DNA of 64,000 nucleotides from Tolypeutes matacus (Eukaryota; Chordata; Mammalia; Cingulata; Chlamyphoridae). The translations under genes and the position numbers were made by a program. The first letter of the stretch is position 1, and every line of letters begins with the position of its first letter. Positions 10,720 through 22,449 of this stretch are shown here, one piece after another. The stretch spans positions 7,813,728 through 7,877,727 of the forward strand of contig JAKSZT010054335.1 of NCBI GenBank assembly GCA_026826555.1, written 5' to 3'. A model generated the notes under the pieces. That model ran no database searches. It had not been told where the DNA came from and saw nothing but the letters and a program-made list of their open reading frames with translations.

Positions 10720-11447
10720 GTCAGAAATAGTTTAGATATTTTTCCACATAAATTGTAAAATAATTGAACTAGTTAATATAAAATGTTTGGGTTCTGATTG
10801 GAATTGTATTAAGTATATGTATACACACACAATCCAAGGATAAATCCCATTTGGTCATGGGGTTATATATTGGTTATATATTGCTGAATTTGATTTGTTA
10901 GGGATTTTTTCCTATATACTCATAAGAGATATTGATCTGTAGATTTCTTTTCTCATATTGGTTTTTTTTTTTTATGTTTTTGGTATCAGAGCAAGGCTGC
11001 ATCTTATAGAATAAGTTGGCAAGTGTTTGCTTCTTTTGGGTAAGTTTTGACAATTTGTGATTTTTGGGAAGTGTACATTTTTAAACAAGTTGTCAAATTT
11101 ATGTGCATAAAGTCTTTCATAATATTTCCTTTTCATACTTTTGCAGTATCTTTAATGAAATCTTATCTTTCAGTTTGCTAGAGATTTATCAATTTTATTG
11201 ATCTTTTCAAAGAACCACGTTTTAATTTCATTGATTTTTTTCTCTATTGTTTTCCTTTTTTCAATTTCATTGATTTGGGATTTTATTGTTTTCCTTCTTT
11301 TTGCTTTGAGTTCTTTTTCTAGTTCTTTAAGGTAAACTCTTAGATTGTTGAATTGAGATCTTTCTTATTTTCTAATATAAGTATTATAAATATTTGATGC
11401 TAAAAATTGCCCTTTACACACTGCTTTATGCAATTTTTGATATGTTG

Positions 11448-12272
11448 TGTAACCGTTTGGAAGTTTGATGTAATTATGAATTTCAAAAATAGATATTGGA
11501 TTATGCTTGTAAACTGATCTGTTAATCTGGGCATGATTAAGTTATGATTAGGGCGTTGACTGGGCCATGTCAGTAGGGCATTGAGCCCCACTCCTTGGGG
11601 GGTGGGGGAATTGAATATAAAAGGCAAGGCAATGGGAAGCGGCTGTGGCTCAATCAGTGGGGCTCCCGTTTACCATATGGGAGGCCCCGGGTTCGGTTCC
11701 TGGGGCCTCCTGGTGGGGGCGGGCCCGCCCGCACGGTGTGGTTGGCTGACCCAGCGAGCACGGCCGGCGGGGGGGGGGGGGGGATGGATGAATAAATGAA
11801 TGAAATCTTAAAAAAAAAATAAAAGAAAGAAAGAAAAAATAAATAAAGGCTCAGAAAAAAATAAATAAATAAAATAAAATAAAAGGCATGGCAAAGGACA
11901 GAGGTTGCAGTTTTTGAGAAGCAGTTTTGATGTTGGATAGAAGGCCCCGGGATAGAGACGAGCCATTCGCCTGAGAGTTCACAGCTGGCCTTGTGGAGAG
12001 AAGCAAAGCCCAGAGAGCCTCATAGTCTACAGCTGACCTTGTGGAGGAAACAGAGGAGCTGAGCCCCGGGAAGAGAGGAACCCAAGAAGCCTGAACCCTG
12101 GCAAACGTCGGCAGCTGTCTTGCTCCAACACGTGGCAATGGACTGTGGTGAGGGAAGAAACTTATGCTTTATGGCCTGGTAATTGTGGACTTCTACCCCA
12201 AATAAATACCCTTTATAAAGACCAACCAATCTCTGGTATTTTGCATTAGCACCCCTTTAGCTAACTAATACA
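11448..12272 (+). mobile_element. Solo LTR of ERVL/MaLR type with nested SINE
   Basis: The element begins TGTAACCG and ends CTAACTAATACA, the TG...CA ends of an LTR. It has TATAAA-like and AATAAA-like words. It is flanked by a perfect 5-bp duplication, TGTTG (11443-11447 and 12273-12277), as expected for ERVL/MaLR integrases. About 560 bp is LTR; the rest is the SINE at 11633-11880. There is no internal retroviral sequence, so it is a solo LTR left by recombination. Confidence 0.8.
11633..11880 (+). mobile_element. DAS-III-type SINE nested in the LTR
   Basis: It has the tRNA-like head (GGCTGTGGCTCAATCAG), box B GGTTCGGTTCC and GGGGCCTCC. A 15-base G run (near 11769-11783) and an AATAAATGAATG...AAATCTTAAAA tail follow. 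Flanks AAAAGGCAAGGCAA (11619-11632) and AAAAGGCATGGCAA (11881-11894) are a 14-bp duplication with one mismatch, which fixes both ends. Confidence 0.88.
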
Positions 12273-13169
12273 TGTTGTATTTTTATTCCCATTCAATTCA
12301 AAATATATTCTAATTTTCCTTGGGCCTTTTCCTTCTCCCCATTAATTATTTATAAATGTGTCACTTAACTTCCAAGTGTTTGGAGATTTTCCTGTTATCT
12401 TTCTGTTATTGATTTCTGGTATAATTCCATTATGGTCAGAAGATATACTTTGCATTATTTCAATTCTTTTACATTTTTTAAAGATTGCTTTATGACCCAG
12501 ATATAATCTATTTTGATGAATATTCCAATGGCACTTCTAAAAATTGTGTGTTCTGCAGTTTTGGAGTGAAATGTTCTTTAAATGTCAATTAGATTTAATT
12601 GGCTGATAGTGTTGTTCAAGTCTTCTGTGTGCTTTCTCATTTTCTGTCTATTGGTTTTATAGAATAATGAGAGAAGAATGTAATGTCCCAAACTATAATT
12701 GTAAATTTGTCTATTTCTACTTTCAGTTCTGTCATTTTTTTGTATTATATAATCTGAAGCTCTATTGTTAGGTGCATATATCTTCTTTGTGAATTAATCC
12801 TTTTATCCTTGTGCAATATTCTTCTTTATCCTTGGTAGAGTTCTTTGCTCTGAAATCTACTTTGTCTTATATTAATATAGCCAATCCAGCTTTCTTTTGA
12901 TTAGTATTTACATTTTATACTATTTCCAACCTTAAATATTTAAATATCAAGTTAGTTTCTTGTAGATAGCACATAATTCCTGTCATGTGCATGTGTGTGT
13001 GTCTGCATGCAGCGGTGTGTGTGCGTGCTTAAATTCATTTTGAAAACCTCTGTCTTTTAACTGATATGTTTAGACCATTTATACTTAATGTAGTTATTAA
13101 TATGTTTGGATTTACACCTACCAATTTATCACTTTGTTTTATATTTGTTCCATTTTTCACTTCTCTAGC

Positions 13170-14612
13170 TCCCTTTTACTAAGAAACTTATAAAGCAACC
13201 AAAACTACTAAGTGAATTTATCAAGTTATCAATATACAAAATCAATTATATTGTTATATATAGCGGCAATACTTGGAAAATGAAATATTTAACATATATA
13301 TTCCATCTTTGATAACATCAAAAACATAGAATACTTAAAAATTAATTTAACAAATGATATGTATGACCTCAAAACTGAAAACCGAAAAACAGTCCTGAGA
13401 GAAATTAAAGAAAACCTAAATAAAGGTATGCTATGATTAGGAACTAAAAGACTCAATATTGTTAAGATATAAATTTTACCCAAATTGATCTATAGCTATA
13501 CCCTAATCTGAAATAATCCCAGCAGACATTTTTGATAAGCCAACTCTTAAATTTATATAGAATTGTAAAGGACCTAGAATATACAAAACAATTGAAAAAG
13601 AATAACAAAGTTGTAAAACTTATACTACTTGACATAAAGATTTGCTAAAAAGCTGCATAATCAAGTTAGAGACTGTCTAAGATGGATCAATGGAGCAGAA
13701 CATAGAGCCTAGAAAAGCCTTACACAGTTATGTGATTTTCCACAGAGGCACCAAAGCAACCCATTAGGGGAAAGGAAAGTCTTAACAAAAAGAGGTAATA
13801 GAACAACTGGTATCTAGTTGAACCTTAACTCCCATCTCACTCCCATCTCACACCATATTCAAAATTAGTTTAACATAAATCTTAGACCCAAATGTAAAAG
13901 CTGAAACTATAAAGCTTCTGGAAGAAAACATAGGATAATATCATGACTCAGGGTAGGCAAAGATTTCTTAGGACACAGAAAGCAACCAGTGAAAGAAAAC
14001 AATGGGTAAATTAGACTTCATCAAAATTTTAAAACTTTTCCCTATTGAAACAAACCATTAAGAAAATGAGTAGGCAATGCACAGACTGAGAGAAAATAGT
14101 CATAGAACATAAATATAACAAAGGAGATATAGCCAGGGTATTTTAAAAAGTCCAGGGAGCAGATGTGGCTCAGGCTGTTGGGCACTCACCTCCCATGTGG
14201 GAGGCCCCGGGTTTGGTTCCAGTGCCTCCTGGAGAAGGCAAATAAGCAATGAGCAGACAGACGAGAGAACCATCTGGGGGAGGGGGATAAATAAAAATAA
14301 AAAATAAATAAATAAGTCTTTAAAAATTCCTATAATTCCACTTATACCCATGAGACTGGAAAAAATTTTTTTAATCTGACAATATAAAGCTGTGAAGGAA
14401 CAGAAATATTTATATATCTCTAGTGGGAGTTTAAGTTAGTACAATTATTCAGAACATAGTTTTTTGATATGCAGGTAAAGTAATTCTGTTCCTAGGTACA
14501 GACCATAGAAATGCTCTCACTTTGCTTGTAGTAGCCGAAAGAAAAAAGTTGAAAAGAATTTTAAAAGCCCACCAAAAGCAGATTGGATATATTGTGTCAA
14601 GAGATTACCATT
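13170..14612 (+). mobile_element. Old LINE-1, sense (ORF2 reverse transcriptase to C-terminal part)
   Basis: This diverged copy of ORF2 starts just after the RT catalytic box (counterpart of about 5500 in the young element). It runs through 'TTACCCAAATTGATCTATAG' at about 13476 and 'AAAGCTTCTGGAAGAAAACATAGG' near 13912, then decays near 14600. It abuts the antisense block with no clear spacer. A SINE interrupts it at 14154-14318. Confidence 0.75.
14154..14318 (+). mobile_element. DAS-III-type SINE inside old LINE-1
   Basis: The head is GGGAGCAGATGTGGCTCAGG, followed by GGGAGGCCCCGGGTTTGG, a G-rich middle and an AATAAATAAATAAGTCTT tail. Flanking TTTAAAAAGTCC (14142-14153) and TTTAAAAATTCC (14319-14330) form a 12-bp duplication with one mismatch. 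The tail consensus overlaps part of this match. Confidence 0.85.
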
Positions 14613-16189
14613 CAAGCTGAATGTGACTCATTCTAACATTCTGAGGTGTTCAAGTTAAATTTCATTAAAATCATACCTTTGGTCTACGGTGTTTTAGAAG
14701 GCTGGTGTCGAGGAAAATCGGTGTGGCTGAAGCTTCTAAAGGAGGTTTTGTAACTTGAGCATTTTCATAATTCTTGTTCTTAGACCCTTGAATTCACAAT
14801 TGTTATCACGTAAAATATCTTGTCCTCCTAACACCAGGGATTTTTAAAATAAATAATGTATTTCCTTCTCATATCCCCTCTCAATGAATACAGACATCAC
14901 TAGTTTTTATGCACCTCAAACTGAGAAAGCGTTTGAACCCCTCTCCCCTTCACCCTCCTTTATCCAGTCTGCTTAGAAAGGCTCTACTTCAAAAGACCTT
15001 TCAAGTCCCTCAGAACACTCTATTCCCACTGCCATAGCCTTGGCCCAGATGAGCCAACGCCCACCTGAAGGGCCTCTTAACCTGCCCTACACCTGCCCGG
15101 CACTCTACTTTCCACTGGGAGGCTGCCAATCGGCTAAAGGCATCATTTTAATGGAAGGCATAGGTCTTACATTTTCAAAGGAATTCGTCAGTAAACAAGT
15201 TTTCATTTTCCCAACAACTTTCCCCGATTATGAAATGCTCATTGAATTACAATGACACAGATGTTCGGTTCATCTCAGAGATACAGAAAGGTAGAAAGAG
15301 CATTCCTCCTACCTTACCACAAGAAAAAAGCCAGGCATGTTGCAAATTAACAATTTTTCTAGAACACAAGAAAGAACTGAGGTTATAAGCCAAACAACTA
15401 AGTCAGAACCTGGAAAGAGATAGACATCTCCTTGGAGAAACAGGACCCAAGTACTGGCTTACCTGGGGAAGACACCACTGAGAACCAGGTAAGACCTAGA
15501 TGGCTCAGCTTAGAAACTGTCAGCAAACTGGAGAGGGCTGAGGGTGGGCGGGTGAGAGGGTGGGGAGCCCCTGCTGGCCTCAGGCGTGGGGCCCATGCTG
15601 TCGGGCAGGCTGTCCTCCAGGAGCCCCCTAAGTACTCCCAGGGAGAATCCTGAGAAAGCGTTCTTCAATGCCAAACCTCAGCCTCTGTCCACCTCCTTGG
15701 TCTCCCCTGTGCAAAGAAAGCCTTTCCCTGCTGGAAGAAGGGGACAGCAGCTACCACCAGACTCCCCGCCCCATAGCACCCACCCTCCTAAGCAAGAAGA
15801 GCCTCAGTCTTCATGGGAGGGCGACACACTTGGAACCTACGCTGGAGGAAGAGAGGAGGACGCTCAAAGCTTGGCCCCTGGGGCAGGAGCAGGGACATGT
15901 GCAAGGCACAGCTCTCCATCTGGAGGAAGGCGGGAGCTTGTGACGGTCACCCCGAGACTCAGGCTCAGGTCTGCCCAAGAGGCTTAGCCAGAATGTCAGA
16001 AAATGCAACCTTCTCGTGCCCCGCCACCAAGCTACCCAGTGGAATATGGAAGGGAGAGTCACAAGAGACAAATATTATCTAAGGGAACAGAGAGAAGGGG
16101 AGACCCAAGGCCAGGCAGGCAGCAAATCTCAAGCCCAGCCCAACTCTTGACCAGACTAACACTAAATTCCAGACTAGAAGCCTAGCAGA
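14613..16189. other. Unique DNA, GC-rich over 15450-16000, no supported gene
   Basis: The first part is AT-rich; from 15430 it becomes GC-rich with several overlapping open frames (15432-15653, 15586-15987, 15813-16082). None shows a recognisable domain. A donor-like CAG|GTAAGA occurs near 15486-15493, but no matching exon structure could be built. Confidence 0.35.
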
Positions 16190-16560
16190 AGGAAAGATGA
16201 GCTCTAAGCATAAAAATCACCTACCTCAGTGCCTACTCCCCTACAGAGTAAGCAGAAAAACAGGAAACAAGAAACAAAAACAAATGGAAAGCAGGTTGCA
16301 AGATGGTAGATGGAGATCCAATCACATAAATGATCACTTCGAATGTGAATGGTCTAAACAATCACATACAGTTACAAACAGAAATGATCCAATTGAACAA
16401 AAAAGCAATAAGACCCACTTTAAATGTAAAGGCATAGATAAGTTAAAGACAAGAGTATGTGGAAATACATACCACGGAGACATTAACCAAAGGAAACCAG
16501 AGCAGCTCTATTAATTTCAGACAAAGTAGATTTTAGAATAAGAAAGATTATCACGTAACA
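16190..16560 (+). mobile_element. LINE-1 ORF2 fragment (endonuclease region), sense
   Basis: Conceptual translation holds LINE-1 endonuclease words, such as sequence for 'T-N-G-L-N' near 16345 and the block 'TTTCAGACAAAGTAGATTTTAG' near 16515 that precedes the domain's conserved middle. It is a diverged piece with no ends defined. Confidence 0.6.
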
Positions 16561-16585
16561 TGAAACTAAAAAAGGTAAAGCCCAG

Positions 16586-17270
16586 TGTGGTAGTTTGAAG
16601 CTGTATTTACCCCATAACAACATGCTCTTAAGCCTAGTCCATTCTTGTGGGTGTGACCCAGTGTGAGCTGTGCTTTTGGGCCAGGCTGCTTCAGTTAGCT
16701 GCGGCCCACCTCACTCAGAATGAGTCTTAATCCTATTACTGCATCCTTTACAAAGAATGAATACAGGGAGAGAGAGGGATAGAGGGAGGGAGAGAGAGAG
16801 GGATAGAGGGAGGGAGAGGGAGAGGGAGAGAGGGAGAGAGAGAGGGAGAAGGAGAGGGATAGAGAGAGAGAGGGATAGAGGGAGCGAGTGAGAACGAGAG
16901 AGTGAGCGAGAGAGAGGGAGAGAGGGAGAGGGAGAGAGGGAGAGGGAGAGGGAAAAGAAGAGGGAGAGAGAGAGACGGGGGGGAGAGAAAGAGAGAGGGA
17001 GGGAAATAGTGAGAGAGAGAGCTCTAACTAAGCAAGAAACTGAAAGCAATGAAACCGGGAAGAGAAGGGAGAGAAGGGCAGATGCCGCCATGTGTCTTGC
17101 CACATGCCAGAGGAGCCGAGTGTCGCCGGCAGCTGTCTTTGGCAAGGAAGCGTTACCTTGCTGATGCCTGGATGTAGACATTTCCATGGTTTCAAAACTG
17201 TAAGGTTTCAATCCCATTGTTTAGGCCCAACCCATTTCCTGGTGGAGCAGGCCGGAAAACGAAATCACCC
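16586..17270 (+). mobile_element. MaLR/ERVL-type solo LTR with expanded purine repeat
   Basis: It starts TGTGGTAGTTTGAAGC, like the LTR at 20918, and shares its mid-element 'GTGTGACCCAG', 'AATCC-ATTACTGCATCCTTTA' and 3' 'CCCATTG-TT-GGCC-AACC' landmarks. The middle has been replaced by a long GGGAGA-type expansion. The 3' end is approximate. Confidence 0.6.
16766..17018 (+). repeat. (GGGAGA)n purine tract
   Basis: About 250 bp of almost pure purines built from GGGAGA, GAGAGA and GGGATAGA words. On the complementary strand it gives a spurious serine/leucine-rich open frame. Such mirror-like purine tracts can form triplex structures and mutate quickly. Confidence 0.9.
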
Positions 17271-17835
17271 ACTGTTAAAAGTTATTAGAGTGTCCAGAAG
17301 AAAAGAAAAAATTAGTTTCAGAGGTTCTTGATGTTCATACTGAACTTTAACATATGCTTTTACTTAGATTTTCCTGTGTATATACACTTATTTTAATTAA
17401 ATGAAGAATTACTGACATTTTGTCATCTAGAAATATTGATTCTTCTTAGCATTAGGTACTTTGGACCAAAGTCACTTATCTTTGATTCTCACAAATAGTT
17501 TGTTACTTTGTTGTGTTTCTGACATCTTATTATTGTTTACTTCTATAGGAGGACTTTGTCTTTTGGGACACTTGGTGGGAAAACATGCCAACATTCCGCT
17601 GAAAATGCTGTAGGCTGAGCAGTTCATGTGTTCTCTCTTCTCACTGTCGCCTGACATAAGTCCAGGTGGAAATCTACGTGGGTGTGAACTAAAGTACATC
17701 CTTTGCCCATTGGGACTACTTCTCATGCTTGGCTGAATGTGGATAAGAGAAAGGCTCTGAGTCTGTTTCCTGTGCTTTCTCCCTTGGGAGATGTTAGAAT
17801 CGGTGTAAGAGTATTTGTAAATATCTGCCAGCAGG
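17271..17835. other. Unique AT-rich DNA
   Basis: No repeat core, RNA gene or convincing exon seen. Confidence 0.35.
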
Positions 17836-17992
17836 TTTTTTTTTTTTTAAGATTTAATTTTATTTATTTCTCCCCCCCCCCGCATTGTTTGAGCTCACTG
17901 TCTTTTTTTAGGAGGCACAGGAACCAAACCTGGCACCTCCCATTGTTAGGCAGGCACCCAACTGCTTGAGCCACTCCCGCTTCCTTCCAGTA
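17836..17992 (-). mobile_element. DAS-III-type SINE (antisense)
   Basis: Reading the minus strand, a GGAAGCGGGAGTGGCTCAAG head is followed by a box-B-like CAGGTTTGGTTCC and GCCTCCTAAAAA. A C/G run and a long A-rich tail complete it. The T-run at 17836-17849 is the tail. Its duplication could not be identified. Confidence 0.82.
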
Positions 17993-19745
17993 TCTTTGAG
18001 TCAGAAGGTGACATTGCTTTATGAATTTATTTAGAGTAAATTGACTGGTAACCCTTGATTTTGAGACTCAGAGTCTGGCTGCACTAATTATATATTTATA
18101 AGTATACTTTGTTGCTAATATATAGAAAGATTCAGATAACTTATTAATTGTTAAATATACCTTTGCTCCTACGATGCACCAGCACCCATTTTAAACGAAT
18201 CTGACTTATTTTACATTATGCTAGGTGTTTCAAAGTTTTTATAAAGAGCCACAAATAAAGGATTTCCAAGTGTGGTGACTACAGATAGAAATGATTCTAA
18301 TATGCTCATTAATCCATTTATAATTAAACAGCTATTGCTAAATATCATGAATAATTAAAGAACCTACAAGAAAATACTGTATGTGGGCAGGTTGCTACCT
18401 TGAAGCACTTGAAATTAAATTAATGGACGTTCATAACATCAATAGTTACAAGAATGCAGGAATGTGCACAAATACTTACTGCCAATGGCACGGCAGCTGA
18501 TTGGGCTTCCAGAGCTTAGGGGTGAGAAAACATTGCTGGCAGTGGAGAACCTTTCCTTACCTGTAAAAGGTATCAACAGACTTCCCAAAGTTGTCTTGAG
18601 GGTCAAATTAAATGAGACGACAGATAAGGACTTATTCTGGAAAAATTAAAGAGCAGCATTATACACATGGCCAAAGGGCACGAGGATCACCTCATAACTC
18701 AGGAGGACAAACACTTTAGACCAGTTACTCTACTAGTGCCACCGCTGATGTGAGATGGCGCTTCAAATGACCGATTGTCTCTTCAGCAAAACAGAACATT
18801 CTGGATAAACATAAATGCACAACAGAGGTGCTCAGATGAGCTGCCTCCAAAAGAAGGAAACGCCGCTTCTTATCTCTGGGATTATGACTAGAACACAAAT
18901 TAACCCAGTTCCATCGGAGCAAGTTGAGATGTGGTGATACTGAAGAATCAAAGGGACGGAAAATAAAAGAAGATAAAGGAAAGCAGGTGCTGTAAAGGGA
19001 GAAAAATAACATTTGCAAAGCAATATCTGTGTGCATTATAGCAACTCCTAATATCCGTGCTCTGAAGTACTGGTTATCAACACCCATGTCTTCACTGTTA
19101 AGCAAAGTAAAGTTAACAAGAGAAGCAAAATCAATCTGTCTAAACTCCCTGATTGGATGTCAGGTTTGTTTTGACCAGTGTCAAGCTCATTCTCTTTCCA
19201 GCATATCCCAACCTGTGAAAGAACTAAGCAAAAGGCCAGGAGCACAATCAAATCACTTTGAAAACTATTCGGTTTCCTAAGGACACTGTCCATAAAATAT
19301 TTACTTTCAGTCTTTTCCATCCTCATTTGCCATGGCATGCTCTCGGTTTCTTTTTTATCAAATCCCCTGTTAACCCCGACCTTTCTTTGAATTTTTAAAA
19401 ATTTATTTTGCAGTCCACAAACTCTTGGGAAAGAGCCAACATGAAAACTGATGGCTCAGAGAGCTTCCATCACGAATTCACTTTCATCTGTTTCAGCTGG
19501 ATCTTGAGCAATCACTTGCCCACATTCAGGTATAAAGTGAAAAAGAAGCCAAAGCAGTAACATTGCCTTTCCCTTGCCCGTGAGACTTATAAAATTTTAG
19601 ACTTGGACATTGTAGCTCAAAACCTCAAAAGACTGTAGAACCAGGAATTCTAGTTAGAAACACTTTGATAGAGACTTTCTCAATCTATAAATAACCCCTA
19701 AACTTGGAAACTCACAACCATGCTAAAACCGATTTGATAGGCAAT
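17993..19745. other. Unique non-coding DNA around a MIR
   Basis: AT-rich sequence with no convincing gene apart from the MIR at 18540-18650. Short open frames on both strands have no recognisable motifs. Confidence 0.35.
18540..18650 (+). mobile_element. MIR SINE relic
   Basis: The order 'CCTTACCTGTAAAAGG', '...GTTGTCTTGAGGGTCAAATTAAATGAGA' matches the MIR 'cctcatctgtaaaatgg ... ttgttgtgaggattaaatgag' core. Ends approximate. Confidence 0.6.
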
Positions 19746-19782
19746 TGTATTAGTCAGGGCTCTTCAAAGAAATAGAACCAAC

Positions 19783-19814
<32 letters not shown>

Positions 19815-20178
19815 GTAAGGCATCTGTTATGGGAATCAGCTCACATGACATGGGGATTGGCAAATCCAAATTCCACAGGGCAGGCTGCAAGTAATGTTGA
19901 ATTCCCCAGGAGAAGTGTCTGAAGTTGAGATAGAAATTCTTCTTTCTCGCTGCTGGAATCATCAGCTCGCCCTTTAAGACCTCCAGCTGATTGGATGAGA
20001 AGATTCCTCTCCTTGCTGAAGCAGTCTACTTTGTTGGTTGTAGATGCAATCAGCTGTAGATGCAATTGAATGACTAATGATTTCAATCCACAAAATACCC
20101 TCACAGTAACAATCAGGCCAGAGCAAACAACTGGACGCCACAACCCAGCCAAGCTGACACATGAGCTTAATCATCACA
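19746..20178 (-). mobile_element. ERVL MLT2-like solo LTR (antisense)
   Basis: It begins TGTATTAGTCAGGGCTCTTC and ends CTTAATCATCACA, so in its own sense it runs TGTGATGATT...CTAATACA. These are the ends of MLT2-type ERVL LTRs. A (GT)n tract lies inside. A related copy lies at 40666-41064. Flanks share only GCA, so a duplication is not convincing. Confidence 0.75.
19786..19814 (+). repeat. (GT)n microsatellite
   Basis: Uninterrupted GT dinucleotides, about 14 units, inside the LTR. Likely length-polymorphic. Confidence 0.95.
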
Positions 20179-20917
20179 GCAGCCAATTGCCAGAATCCAG
20201 TAAGAATTTTCACTGAACGATAAGGCAAATGGATCTAGCCAAAGAAATGTCAGTGGGTGGCCTATACGTCACCTTTTTTGAAAGAAAGAAAAGATTTTCA
20301 TCCCCCTCCCACTGCGTGTGTCTTCTGGCTCAGCCCGGAAGACAGCAGGCATCTGAGCGCCGTCTGTCTACTGCTGGACGCTGTCCGCAGTGGCCAAAGT
20401 CACCCCCTCTCCCCTCGCCTTTACCCACGGAAGCATGATGTGGCCATTTGGAGCCTCGAACCTCTAGATAAGTGGTAGGGAGGGACTGGCAGGGCTGGTG
20501 GCTTCCTGAGAAGTTTGGACACAATTGTGCAAGAACTTGAGAGTGAGGGAAATAAGACTTTCCCTCGAGAGCCAAATTCTATGTTCGGTGGATAATGAAA
20601 TGCGAAAAGCTCACCTTAAGGAGGCAGAATGGATCCCTGTTTAGCAGAGTGAATGGGTTGACATCCGAAGAAAGAAACTCTTCAGAAGAGAGAGTAGCCA
20701 GACCAAAAGAAGGACCTGGGATGATGAGAAGCCAGACGCTGCCCAGGGAGAGGGCACCACACCCAGCAGACCTGGAGCTTTGCCGTGTGCTGGCAGAGAC
20801 ACCTCCTATAGGAAGGTGCTAGAGCACGGTGACTTGTTGCTGATGGACTCTGAGTCGTCTGATGCTGTTCTGAGACCATCCCATCCGTGAGAGGAAAGCA
20901 CCCAGCTATGACATCCT
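20179..20917. other. Unique DNA
   Basis: Mixed composition, no recognised repeat. Several short overlapping frames carry no known motif. Confidence 0.35.
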
Positions 20918-21420
20918 TGTGGTAGTTTGAGGCTATGAATACCCCAGAAAATCATGTTCTGGGAACTGGTCCATTCCTGGGGGTGTGAACCTATTGTAGG
21001 TGAGACTGTTTGACTAGGTCACTTCAGTAAGGTGTGACCCAGGGTGGGTCTTAATCCTCTTACTGGAGTCCTTTATAAATGGGACGAATATGGAGAGAGA
21101 AAGCCCTGGAAGCCAGAAGCTGAAATCAGTGGAAGCTGAAAGAGAGAGAAAGCCACAGAAACAGAGAGAAAGCCACGGGAGCAGAGAAAAAGCTGGAAGA
21201 AGCCAGAAGCTGAGAGCACGAGGCCTGGGGAAGGGAGACACAGGGCAGGGGTCCAGGACCACCAGCAGCCGGTTTTGTGGAGGGACCTTCTCCTGTTGCC
21301 TTTATTTGGGCATTTTTCTCAGCCTCAAAAATGTAAGCTTGTAAGTTAAAAAAATCCCCATTGTAAAAGCCAAACCGTCTCTGGTATTTTGCTTTTGGCA
21401 GCTTTTAATAAACTAAAACA
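20918..21420 (+). mobile_element. MaLR/ERVL-type solo LTR
   Basis: 503 bp running TGTGGTAGTTTGAGGC to AATAAACTAAAACA. It includes TTTATAAATGGG as a TATA-like box after a GGTGGGTCTTAATCC segment, a purine-rich middle of GAGAGAAAGCC words, and an AATAAA near the end. The LTRs at 16586 (+) and 25010 (-) share its architecture. No 5-bp duplication was visible. Confidence 0.7.
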
Positions 21421-22189
21421 ACCCCAGTGGCATTGACTGTTTTCTTTAACGCCCCTTGTTCTGATTCTACCCTTCCCATCAAGCTTTGGATTCTTTGGCT
21501 TCCTGTGTAAAAGGGCCTGCAGAAAGTATGTGCCGATCCTTCGGGTTTTGGAGTTTTCTGTCCCTGGCAGAGATTTCTCATTGCAAATTAAAGAGTTAGG
21601 ACTCTATGGTTTGACTTTCATGTAACTCTGCTACAGGGAAAGGGCGTGCTGATGATTTGGACTAAAATATTCTGGCTCTTGTAAACTATTAGTATGGTCT
21701 GTTTACTTTATATGTTAGATCCATTCATGAGCCTTATTCGTGTGAAACTTCCCGAGCGATGACTCCATTCTCGGGGAGAAGATGAAGTCAGCACAGAAGA
21801 GAAGCTGAGGAACAGTCAAGAGAAAGAATCGGTGGAGGACCAGCTGCTCCAGCCCGGACACAGCTGATGTCACCACAAGCCTGGGAGCATTTCCATACCA
21901 AGAGGCACCTCTCCGGGGTGGGGGGTGGGGGGACAGAGAGAAACTGAGCCCGGGAGCAGCATGTGCTGAGGTCACCCCCTCCCCCCATCAGTTCAGATGG
22001 TCAGAGCAGCAGGCGCTCCCGACTCACAGAGGGGTGGGTGTAGAGGAGCCTCTCGGTGGTGGGAAAGCTGCTTCCCTGCAGGCCTCGAGCTACAGCGCTG
22101 GGCAGCTGCACGTGGATAAAGATATTGCAGGAGGAGAACGCAGAGCACGTGCTCAGAACGAGTTCCTGTTACATAGAGCATCCAAAGGG
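21421..22189. other. Unique DNA
   Basis: No recognised repeat or gene. A G/C-rich patch at 21905-21990 has a short run of GGGGTGGG words. Confidence 0.35.
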
Positions 22190-22441
22190 CACTTCTGGGA
22201 AGATGGCGGACTAGAACGACACGGGACTCTCTTCTCTCCCAGAAAAATAGCTACAGGACAGGCAGAAACGGTCTGGAAAAAAACTTCTAGGGTTTAGGAC
22301 ACCAGGGGAAGGCTGGACACTGCCCAGAGGGGAGAGGGACAAAGGAAAAGAATCGCGGTGGCAAAACTGTGAGCTAAAAGCCGCGGCTGCTACTGCCAGC
22401 ACCTTCCTCCACACTAGACACTTTTGAATTCTCAGGCCTTG
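22190..22441 (+). mobile_element. Orphan LINE-1 5' UTR start
   Basis: From CTTCTGGGAAGATGGCGGAC onward, about 250 bp align by eye with 1124-1370 of the full-length element. They share the YY1 motif (22199-22209), 'CTTCTAGGGTTTAGGACA-CAG', 'AGAGGG-AGAGGGACAAAGGA' and 'TTTTGAATTCTC'. The similarity then stops abruptly. An isolated 5' end is unusual because LINE-1 copies normally lose the 5' end, not the 3' end. A later deletion, a rearrangement or insertion of the adjacent LTR could explain it. Confidence 0.8.
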
Positions 22442-22449
22442 GGGCTGGT

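Larger units (their letters stand above)
10720..13165 (-). mobile_element. Old LINE-1, antisense (ORF2 reverse transcriptase to endonuclease part)
   Basis: Read on the minus strand this is diverged LINE-1 ORF2. Near 10780-10960 it matches reverse transcriptase sequence (reverse complement of 'GGATTTATTCC...' near 10840). At 11170-11300 it holds the segment before the RT. At 12300-13165 it holds the endonuclease part, including the reverse complement of the 'TCTACAAGAAACT' motif near 12960. It is heavily mutated, has internal deletions and is split by an LTR at 11448-12272. Confidence 0.75.

Noticed and set aside
15432..16082. Cluster of proline- and glutamate-rich frames with a CAG|GTAAGA donor-like site
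   Set aside because: No acceptor, no conserved domain, and competing frames overlap. It could not be supported as an exon.
16711..17217. 168-codon minus-strand frame rich in serine and leucine
   Set aside because: Produced entirely by the GGGAGA purine tract read on the other strand.
19741..20185. 5-bp duplication around the MLT2-like LTR at 19746
   Set aside because: The flanks GCAAT and GCAGC match at only three of five positions, too weak to claim.
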